Of a stretch of DNA of 64,000 bases, positions 48,401 through 60,400 are shown in pieces (within the stretch, counting starts at the first letter, position 1; each line of letters opens with the position of its first letter). The notes under the pieces were generated by a model. That model was given only the letters and a program-made list of their open reading frames with translations, did not search any database and was not told the origin of the DNA. The position numbers were made by a program, and so were the translations under genes. Source of the DNA: Periplaneta americana (taxonomy: Eukaryota > Arthropoda > Insecta > Blattodea > Blattidae); assembly GCF_040183065.1 (NCBI RefSeq), contig NC_091127.1:20742891-20806890 (forward strand), in the 5' to 3' direction.

Positions 48401-51400
48401 CCTGGCACTACATTATCATAATCATAATCATAATCATCCTATCACATCATCGGGGTAATGTAACTCCGCCTTCCAGGCGCCCCAACCTCAGAAGTGGGTT
48501 ACAACTAAGCCACGGCCAGGAGAGAAGACCAGAAATGTCGAAAAGACAACCTGGTGGCATTGGATAAAAAAAATAGAAAACAATTTCGTACTTTGATGGT
48601 GTTATTTCCTGTTTATTCACCTATGGTATACTTGTCTATATTCTTACCTACCATTCTCATCTTGGAGAAGTTGAGCAGCCCGTCATCTGTAAAGTTGGGT
48701 GTGCCTTCCTCTATGAAGGAGAGATCGGTGAGGTACATTCCCAGGTACGGTATGCAAGGAGGGTCACAGCGGTGTAAGGCGTCACGTAAGTTTCGGAAAC
48801 GTCCATCTGATGAAACTATATTCTGCAGCTTCTCGATTGTCTGCTTAGTCTGTAACAAGAGCGTCACATTCTGGACATCATGTGATGTATTGCAAGGGCA
48901 GTGTTCGACAAACAAATCCAAGGTTGAGGAAGAAGGCATGAGTGTGGGGACAGCAGCTTATTAAATATTATCCAATACCAATAAATGACTACTCTCCAGA
49001 CATTAACATTTGATACACAGTGTTCAACACAGAAGCTAAAGAGAATACCAACGATTAAAACCTTTTCGAAATAATACACTTAACTCCTTCCAACAAGTAT
49101 GTATTACTAGATTAAAAATGAAACGTTAATGAAGGAGTGGTACTGGCAAACACTAAATCGTTGGCTTGAAATGTCAAGGTTCTAGCAAAAAAAAAAAAAA
49201 AAACTTATGTGTAAATTAGTGTAACTCTGAAAATATTGAGAGTAGGACAAATGTTTATATGACATTTTTTGCTCAGAATGTCTTCGGAAATAGGCTTCGT
49301 GAGGGACGGTAAATCCTCGTGAATCACCCTGTATAGCCAGAAATAAATAAATGCAATCAATCTTCTTAATGTATCCAGCTGTCTGCTGACAACATAAAGT
49401 CCATTATAGTCCACTGTAGTCTATTCAGTTGTTGTTTTTCACGAGAAATGAGGGGTATTTTGATCGGTGTTCATTATAGATGCCTGTTGCTAGTAGCCAG
49501 AGTTGGGGTGTAGTCAATATATACTGCAGGGCTGTGTCTTCTGCAACCGGTATTGATGAGTTTAATTTACTTCTTTTGTGGTTTATGGATGGACAGTATA
49601 GAAGAAGGTGTTCCAGATCTTCATCATGATTATTATACCACAGACAAGTAGGATTATCAGAAATGTGAAATCGATGTAGGTACAATTGAGTGACAATGTG
49701 ACCTGTTCTGGCCCTTGTTAAAAATGTTTGAACATGTCTGGGCAAGTTTTTGTACATTTCCAGATCATTTGGTTTCTTTTGTACAGACTGTAAAATTTTT
49801 CCTTTGTCAGAAGAGAGCCAATTGTTGATCCATAGGTTTGTAAAATGAGACTTTACTGAAGTAAAAGCATTGGATAGAGATATCACTTGAAGAGGTCTTG
49901 GTTGCAAATATGTTGCCTGTTTTACAATATTATCGACTTTCTCGTTTCCAGGTATACCACAATGACTAGGTATCCATTGAAATGTTATTTCCTTTTGGAG
50001 TTCTTTTAGTTTACTTAGTCGTTTCTGAATTGGAATAATTCTATGTGCATATAGGTGTGGTACATATTTAATTATATTAAATATAGCCACTTTGGAGTCG
50101 GTAAGTATGCAAATAGATTTTTCAGAAATTTGAGTAACACACTGAAGAGCAGCATCAACAGCTAGCAATTTAGTGTCAAGACTGGAGGAGGATGAACATG
50201 GTATGAAATAACTTTCTTGATATTTTGGAATATAATACCCTGCTCCTGATATCCCATTATTAGGATTTAGAGATCCATCTGTATAAATTTGAAGGTGATC
50301 CTTATATGTACTGCAGAGGACCATTACGTACAATTACCAACAAACATGTGCATTTAGTATCCACTCTCATAAGAGACTGCTTGTACCATAAGAGTATCAT
50401 TACATATAATATACAGTATATATATATCCCATTATTTAATGCTCCCCCTCCACTCCAAATGTCTGCCAAAGCCAAGCTAACCTTCCACTACAGCTCCACC
50501 GTCCTCACGTTTCACAGATAATCCGTTCATCCAGTAGAAAAAGGATAACCATTTGCTGAGATGACCACTGAGTGGAGCTGGCCGTTTTCGGTAGCTTTTA
50601 CTTGTTTATTTTAAAAATACATCTAAACCACTTAATTGTATTAAGACAAACTACATACTGTTTTGGATACTTTCTCCCAGGTCTTCTTCAGCCTGAACAC
50701 GGAACTGTTCGTGAAGGCAGCACACACTTGCAGCACGCCATTGAAGTTGTGTAGACATCTCGAGATGTCGGCTACTGCAGCCCACTTTTCAATGGCAGCA
50801 ATTCGAGAGGCCATATTGGAGCGACGAACTATTTCAGAGACTACTAACTGAGAAACCTGTGAAGACAGAAACACGTTTACAGTTAATCACTCTAGTTCCT
50901 GCAAGCTTTCTCTCAAGGTAATGCGTAACTGAGTTTTTTGCAATTTCTAATTTCTCATTGCAGCTTTCTGAAAAATTTACATCAGTTACATATATTGCTA
51001 AAATACACGTGAGCATTTTTTTTCTTCAAATTTTTATGTTGAAAAAGTGCTAAGAAAAAATATATATTTTTAGTAGAGGTTTGTCTGGGCCTTACATAAA
51101 GATAATAAATTTCCTGAAAGTTTAAAATGAAGCTAAGATATCCTATAATGAAATGGCGTAGTGCTTTTTTACCTGGTTAATATGCTTCATTAGTAAAAAA
51201 GATTAAACTTTTTTTTTTCAACTTTGTACCCGACATGAAAAATCACAGCTTTCTTAATAATAGTCATATGATATGATATATGATATGATAAGGTATGATA
51301 TGATATGATATGATATATGATATGGTATGATATGATATATGATATGATATATGATATGATAAGGTATGATATGATATGATATGATATATGACATGATATA

Positions 51401-54400
51401 TGATATGGTATGATATGATATGATATATGATATGGTATGATATGATATATGATATGATATGATATGATATATGATATGATATATGATATGATATATGATA
51501 TGATATGATATGATGATATGATATGATATATGATATGATATATGATATGGTATGATATGATATATGATATGATATGATATATGATATGGTATGATATGAT
51601 ATATGATATGATAAGGTATGATATGATATATGATATGATATGATATGATATGATATGATATGATATATGATATGATATGATGATATGATATGATATATGA
51701 TATGATATGATATGATATGATATATGATATGATATGATGATATGATATGATATATGATATGATATATGATATGGTATGATATGATATATGATATGATATG
51801 ATATATGATATGGTATGATATGATATATGATATGATAAGGTATGATATGATATATGATATGATATGATATGATATATGATATGATATATGATATGGTATG
51901 ATATGATATATGATATGATATGATATGATATATGATATGATATATGATATGATAAGGTATGATATGATATGATATGATGATATGATATGATATATGATAT
52001 GATATATGATATAAGGTATGATATGATATGATATATGATATGATATGATATGATATATGATATGATATGATATGATATATGATATGATACGATATGATGA
52101 TATGATATGATATGATATATTTATTTCTACAGTTCTTATTTAGTAATGGGTCGCCACCACATCTCTGTATTCGTGCTCCCCATCACTTTCTAATTACAAT
52201 AACATATACATGTGCAGTCATCTAATAATAGTCATATGTATACATGAATGCAACATTTCATGCACAGACCTGTAGTGTGCAATGTTTCATTACTCTAGGT
52301 CAGTGATTCCCAAACTTTTTGAAGGTGCGACCCAAACTGGTAGGGTACTGAACTTCATTCGAAAAATACAAATTTCTGTAAAATCGAAAACAATGAAAGT
52401 TTAACTCAAAATTAGTGGAAACCACCCAAAGAACGACCAAAACATATAGTGCAATAACGACATGAAATATTACATGGTCATTTCTAGTAGCCTACTTTGC
52501 TGATATCTTCGAACATTTAAACACATTGAATAGTACCATTGCAAGCCAAGATATTAACATAATAACAGCCAGGGATAAAACCAAAGGATTTATACAGAAA
52601 CTTGATTTCTGGTCTATGTCACTTGACAAGAAGGAATGTGATGCATTAAAGAACTCCTGAAAAATTTAGCTATGTGTGATATGACAAATTCAGAATTAGT
52701 TAAATTAAGTTTGCACAATTCTAAACAACAGATTTCAAATATTTTCCGAAAGACACTCAAAACATTACAATAGTCACAGATGGATAATAAATTCATTTTT
52801 AGACAGCTGCGTTCAACTAGCTGAAATTTAAAAAAAGGAAAAAAAAAAAAAAAAATGTACGTACCTGTTCAGTTATAACCATGTCGAGGGGAAGCTTCCG
52901 CCTCTGACAATTTCTATAAACAATTTTGTTTATATGGCTATTGCGTGAGGACGTAAATTAACTGTCAAAGAAACGATAACTTACAGAAGCATTTGCAATT
53001 GTAATATTGTAAAATTTTGACTTGCAAATCAAGATTTCAGGTATAACTCCCTGTAAAGTTGATTTGAATAATTTCGAGGGAAAAATTGTTCCGGAGCCGG
53101 GTATCGAACCCGGGACCTTTGGTTTAACATACCAACGCTCTACCACTGAGCTACCCGGGAACTCTAACCGACACTGATCCAATTTTTCCCTCTATATCCA
53201 CAGACCTCAAAGTGGGCTGACAGGGAGTTATACTTGAAATCTTGATTTGCATAATACACGTCACTGTTCGTTAACAGAAAACCACAATTTAAGTCACACA
53301 GAGTTAGTGTGCACTCGAAGTCGGTTGCTTGACGGTTGTCAGCCCACTTTGAGGTCTGTGGATATAGAGGGAAAAATTGGATCGGTGTCGGTTAGAGTTC
53401 CTGGGTAGCTCAGTGGTAGAGCATTGGTACGTTAAACCAAAGGTCCCGGGTTCGATACCCGGCTCCGGAACAATTTTTCCCTCGAAATTATTCAAATTTT
53501 GACTTGTTCCACATCTTAAAGCTTCATTGCTCATGTAAGATCTATGGAATAAAATGAATGAATGAATGAATGAATGAACACAAACGGAGAACTATTCCTT
53601 ACTGTCATCCATCTCTTTTGCCTAGTCATATAGGAAAACGTCATATTCTTGGTAAAATAGCGACAGCCTAAAGTTTGTGTTAACATGAAACTAGTAAATT
53701 TATGAAGTTGGACGACTTTCTTTTCGTTCAGTGGTTACAGATGAAAATAACTTGTCACTGGTAACCATAAACTTACTTCATTGAAACGTTTCGTCATCAG
53801 GATAATATGAGGAGCCTTTGTAGCCTTGTCCGTCTTCATCCACGCCTGTCCGAGGAACTCTCTGCAATAAACAAACATTAACAACATTAATTTACTGTTT
53901 TCAGAGCAATTTGTCCTCCAATTATGAAGAACAGAATCTCCAATGTATAATGTGGATACAATTTATTACTTGGTATCAAGTGGATTAAAAAACTTACAGG
54001 CAACCAGGCATTGTTTCGTATTAAAAAAGAGTTATTTATATTAACATCATAAAACATTTCATTTTGACAAATTAATAAATAATAATTAGACCTACAGATA
54101 TTCGTCAATAGTGTTCATTATGATCTGATTAAAAGCTGTAACATATATAGATTGACAAATCGAACAGAAACTCTGACCAAGTTACTATGTGAGCGCTGGC
54201 TGTCTTGGGGAGGAGCAAGTGAGAAAGCACGGGGGGAAGGGAGAGAGCACTATGCACTATGTACTTGCAGGTCCACTCACAGTTTCTCAAACCTGCTAAC
54301 AAAAGCATTAAAAGGTTGACTAGTTGCCTGCAATGCTAGCATAATGGAACCTTCCTAGCCGACAGTCGAGGCAAAAATGAAGAATCCGTTATTGTGGTAA

Positions 54401-57400
54401 TACTGGAGAGTGGTTCTTCTATTGGTCGCGATGCCCACACACACCCTCTCAGATATTTACGTGGTGATTGGTGACTGAATGACGAGGAGCGAGGGAGAAA
54501 AAAGAAAGAAAGAGAGACATTCCAGAAGTTGGCGTGTTTTACGGGGTTTCACTTTAAGTTGTCAAACTATGCCATTATAATAGCAGATAGGAATCAAATC
54601 AAATGTAAATATGCCTTATTTTAGATTAAATAAGACCCATAATAATTAGGCCTACCGGTGCTTGTATCTTGCACCTAAATTTTATAATATGTTGCCTGAA
54701 AATGTAAAACATTTATATAGTTAAGTTTTAAAACTAGAGTATGAGTACAGTATACATATGGTTGGTAAAGCATCCTTTTTATACAATTCATGAATATTAA
54801 AATTTTAATTCATGTAATATTAATATGTAATTTACTTTTTAACAATTTACTATGTAGGGCCTGCTGTTTTTTAAATCTTAGCCTTGTCAATTGTCTGTAT
54901 AGCTCTTAAAGAAAAATATTTATAAATGCTACCGCTACTTCTAAATGGCATTCTAGTTTAAGATAACAGTACTGTATACTTTCAGAACTTCACTCCATGA
55001 AGATGCCGTCAGTATAAAATTCCTAACAGTCAAAACTTCACGAGATGGCTGAAACACTAAAAAAACTTTAAGTTCTAACTTTTTTTTTTTTTTTTAGATA
55101 CTTACTCACTAGATATAGACACAAATATCTGATGATCAACATAGGTCATCTGTTCTGCTATCTCGAGTGCTGACAATGTTTCTATGTTTTCCTTACTCGG
55201 AGTCTGCAAACACATAAAATATAATGCTAAGTAAGAAATATTTTCAGTGTTTTTCTGTACGGTAACAAACTTTATTATAATATGTGACATTCTCTGAGAT
55301 TACAGGTTCCTGAAGATGGAACTAACCTAAGAATTTAGAAGAAAGTTCATTTGAATTATTTACATTCCTGTAATAATAATAATAATAATGATATTGGAAC
55401 TTCCAGAAACTTTTGTCCAGTACCATACAGTAATCGTTTTGATGTGTGGTTACTGTGCTGACAATGCGATAGAGGTCCAGAAGTTCCATCTCGACTGACG
55501 TCAAGAGTCCCATAAGGGTTCAAGTAACACCCGTAAGTCATTTACAGTATATTCAGCATCATTCAAATCTAGTCTGCTATCCTCGAATTCATTCTTTGAA
55601 CTTATTATGGAGATGATAAAGGATAGAATTTTGCGTTGCCAATCAGGAAGCTTCTTTTATAAGTAAACATCAAACATGTTAACTGAGATTAACAGCACCT
55701 GCCTGTCAATTTTCTACCAACGGTCAAGAGTGTGTTTCTTAATTGAGACCCGGAATCCAAGAGGGGCCCAACTCCATTTTATATCGAAATCGAGTTAGAT
55801 ACACGATTGCATTGATTTCGTTACTGGGCATCTGTATACCAAAAATAGAGGCCCAACTCCAACATTTAACCATGTTAAAGTGATGTGAAATATCTATCGG
55901 AACCAAAGAGAGACCCAACTCCAGGCACTTGGCCTCTCTTGTACTCCATTAGGCAGTTGCGGCATTTTGTCGCTAGATGACAGCAGGAGCGTTCTACATC
56001 AGTTTTTTGAAAATGGCTTCAGCTTCAGACAACGAATCATCTGCTGATAGCATAAGCATAAGATAAGAATTTCGTGATTACAAGAATCACTTCCTTCAGT
56101 TTTTCAAAAAGACAGCAACAAAAAATGGAGAAAAATTCAAAATATCTGAGTATAAAGTTTTTACCTACAGTAAAACTCACGAGAATGAGATTGCAGTTTC
56201 ACGAACAATGTCAAATATTGTGTTTGATTACTTCAGATTAATTAAGCCAAATTCTAAGCCGGATCTTCCCAATGTACCTTTGTACACAAAACCCTGTCCA
56301 GTGAAGGCTGCCAAAATTCGAGACCTAAACACAATCAAAAATCATCTAAGACAGGACGTAGTCTCTTACACAGAATCATTGCAGTCAGCAGAAAACTTGT
56401 CCGATTCTGTGGTGATTAACATGTTAATGTGTATTGTGTAACAAATAAAAGTATTGTAAATCAAAGTGATTACTTGTCATTTACATTATTGTTTGTAAAT
56501 GCCACACATTAACCTTCAAACCACTCAATATGGCTGCAAACTTGTATGTAAAAGCTCCGGAATCCAAGAGGGGCCCAATATTTAATCACTTTAAAAAATT
56601 TATTTCTCATGCAAAATAATTAGTAGAAGCTTGTTGTCATGGTTATGAAAAGATGTAATGGAGATGTACTTACGAGAAAAAAATATAGTTAGTCAGAGGC
56701 ATTTTGTAGCAACAGCAAACATTTTTTCAGTTTCCCAAAAGTTTGATGTAATGGACTTCGGCCCTTCTTGGCTTCCGGGTCTCAATTGAGGCCTTGAAAT
56801 ATTATATTGATATGCTATGTACAATTTCAGGTTACGTATCAATTGAGGCAAGTGACTTGAGAACTCCAAGCAGTTCAAACCATGACCAGTACATGACACT
56901 GGACAATAATCCACAGATTTTATAGTATCGGTATTTCTAAAAACTCTGTTCCTTATGTTTGGCACTTAGCACCTTTGTTATTTAAAGGTCTCAATTGTGA
57001 AAGAATAGAAAGGGCCACTTTCTACTACTACAATCATTGTATCTTGAAATTGTGTGAACCTCATGGCTTTTCTCTGAAGTAATTTTTTGTGTTAAACAAA
57101 AGAACAGTCGAATAATTATTATATTAAAATAATTGATTAAATGGCGATCTTACTCGTGTTAATTGTGTAAGCATGTGCGGCTTACAGCTGTTTCGGTGCT
57201 TCTTCACGCCATCCTCAGAGCCTACTAGATCTCGGCGTCATCTCGAACTTTGCTGCCTGTTGTGTGGGTGTGTTCGATTGTTGAAAAGTGTTGAAATGTG
57301 GTGTCAAATAGTGTGTGTGTTCTGAAATTGATCTGTGTGTTGAGAATTTGATCAGGGTGTGTTTTAGTGTGTTTGTATATTTCATATTGTTCTAGTGTGT

Positions 57401-60400
57401 TGAGTTTTTGGCTTTTGGGTTGTATGTGTAGGATTTCCATGTCTGTATTTATGTTATTGTATGTGTGGTTAGCATTAGTTATGTGTTCGGCATATGTAGA
57501 TGTATTGTGTCCTCTGGTTATTGCTTTAATGTGTTCTTTGTATGCCGAACACATAACTAATGCTAACCACACATACAATAACATAAATACAGACATGGAA
57601 GTCCTACACACACAACCCAAAAACTCAACACATTAGAACAATAAGAAATATACAGACACACTAAAACACACCCTGATCAAATTCTCAACTCACAGATCAA
57701 TTTCAGAACACACACACTATTTGACACCACTTTTCAATAATCGAACGCACCCACACAACAGGCAGAAAAGTTCGAGATGATGCCGAGATCTAGTAGGCTC
57801 TGAGGATGGTGTGAAGAAGCACCGAAACAGCTGTAAGCCGCACATGCTTACACAATTAACACGAGTAAGATCGCCATTTAAGGGGAGAGGATGGTATTTT
57901 TTGGTGAAAAATGAGTAAATTTTCAGAAAACAAAAAAATTCTTTAAAATACTCTTTGATATGTGTGGAATGCATAGCATAACATTTTGTGGGTATTTGTG
58001 CCCTTATCGGATGTTGAGTCGCCATTTTTAAACTTCCTCCTTTATGGATTTTCAAATCACTCGCACACTTTTATTGTTGTTTCCGGTAAATTAAATTTAA
58101 AAAAAAAAAAAAAAAATTATTTAAAATACCCTTTGATATGTGTGGAATGCATTGCATAACATTTTGTGGGTATTTGTGCCCTTATCGGATGTTGAGAAGT
58201 CATTTTTAAACTTCCTGCGCTATGGATTTTTAAATCACACGCCCTCTTTTATCGGTTTCCAGTAACTTCATTTTTTTTGCTACATTGCCAGACAAAAATG
58301 GATATAATATCTGAACTATTAAAGATACATGCATGAAATTTAGAACACACATTCTTTAGACTATTAGGATACTTTTCTCTGTAACAGAATTTTGTTAATT
58401 GATTTCATTTTAAAAATACGTCCGTTTCTTTGCAAGAAAGGAAATCAGAAAATTGTTATTAAATTTTAATTGTTTATTTTACATATGTAGGGACTAATAT
58501 CACAATTCTGTTACAGACAGTTTGTAAAAATTGATTTTGCAAATACATTGCAAAACACTGTTTGAATCTATCTTTAAAAACGGTTTAGATATATCGGTTT
58601 TAGTACAATCCTGCATTGGGTATATTTTTTTCAAATTTGGGCCGCCAAATAATTTTTTTCAAAATATTTTTATTTGGTTGAGTTTCAACAGCTCTCTACA
58701 TACAAAAAATTAATATTTTACAGGAAATAGGAAAAAAGTTAAAAAAAAATACCATCCTCTCCCCTTAATCAATTATTTATATTCAAGTGTTAAAAGTAGT
58801 GTACAAAAGGTTCAACATGTACCGGTATTATATTTATTTATCTTCCTGACATCAGGAATAATGAATTTCTCCTTCCAGGTACATCAACCTCATAATTCGA
58901 TCACTATATTCTTTCACTTTGTACTGACCATTGGGGGAGCCAGCAGGAGGTCTAGGTCCACCTTACTGCTCTCTGGCTCTTCCTTCGTGATGAGGCGAAG
59001 TAGTTGTGATGCTGCCTTGTGCTCTGCAGGCAGCAGGTTCGGACTATATATTATATCGTCAAGGAACTCAATTGTTAAATTCTTCAGTCGCTGATCCATT
59101 TCAAAGTCCTACGAAACAAAAAAAGTTATAACCGACTGTGAAATCAGCCATCTTTTGTCATGCATGTGGTAAAGAAATGCAGCCTATACTAACAATTCCC
59201 AAATTATACCTAGGAAACAGATTGCTAGTTCTAAAAAGAGAGATTTAGGACTTTATAAAATTCAATTTAGGACTTTTAGAAGTTTATGGGATAAAATTAA
59301 CAATTAATAATTTTAATATGTTACGAGAAAATTCACAAACTATTAGGGAAAACATGGGAATTTTACTTGATACAAGTAAAGAGATAGGTTTGGAAGTAAA
59401 TTCAGAAAAGACAAAGTAGGTTATATTATTATGTCTCGTGACCAGAACATAGTACGAAATGGAAATATAAAAATTCGAAATTTATCCTTTGAAAAGGTGG
59501 AAAAATTAAAGTACCAGTACTTTGGAGCAACAGTAACAAATATAAATGATACTCGAGAGGAAATTGAATGCAGAATAAATACGGGAAATGCCTATTATTA
59601 TTCGGTTGAGAAGCTTTTATCATCCAGTCTGCTATCGAAAAAACAGAAAGTTAGACTGTATAAAACAGTTATCGGTACATTACCAGTTATTCTGTATGGT
59701 TGTGAAACTTGGACTCTCACTTTGAGAGAGAATAAGATGCTTAGGGAAATTTTTGGAGCTAAGAGGAATGAATTTACAGGAGAATGGAGAAAGTTACACA
59801 ACTCAGAACTGCACACATTGTATTCTTCAGCCGACGTAATTAGGATTTACCAGACTTGAGATAGGCATGGCATGTAGCACGTATGGGCGAATCCAGAAAT
59901 GCATATAAAGTGTTAGTTGGGAGGCCAGAGGGGGGAGAAAAGGACCTTTGGGGAGACTGAGACGTAGATGGGAGGATAATATTAAAATGGATTTGAGGGA
60001 CATGGGATATGATGGTAGGGACTGGATTAACTTGCTCAGGAGAGGGACTGACAGTGGGGTTATGTGAGGGCGGCAATGAATCTCCGGGTTCTCTGAAAGC
60101 CACTTGTAAGTAGGTAAGAATATTCCATTTTAGGAGGAATTCATGTACAAAGAACCGTGCTGCTGAATTCAACACTCAAAACCTGTCAATGAAAGAGACT
60201 GATTGCTGATTGGTCAGTTTCAATTCACATAATGGGGGTGTATTGACGCAAAAACTAATTTGTATGCTGTCGTGTAAGGTTACCATCCATCCGGAAAAAG
60301 GAGAACATGTCCTCTTTTTAATCATTTTATCCTGTTCCGGCAGGCATTAAAAAAAAAAAAAATTTAAATGTCCGGCATTTCGCATTTCAACTAGAATTAA

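Noticed and set aside
48554-48964. Plus-strand 136-codon ORF
   Set aside because: It is the antisense of RasGRF exon 6.
53555-53579. Possible CRISPR-like or tandem coding repeat
   Set aside because: It is a simple (GAAT)n tail. No direct-repeat/spacer architecture exists anywhere in this eukaryotic window.
57367-57636. Plus-strand 89-codon ORF crossing the palindrome centre
   Set aside because: It is an artefact of reading antisense Penelope sequence into its inverted copy.
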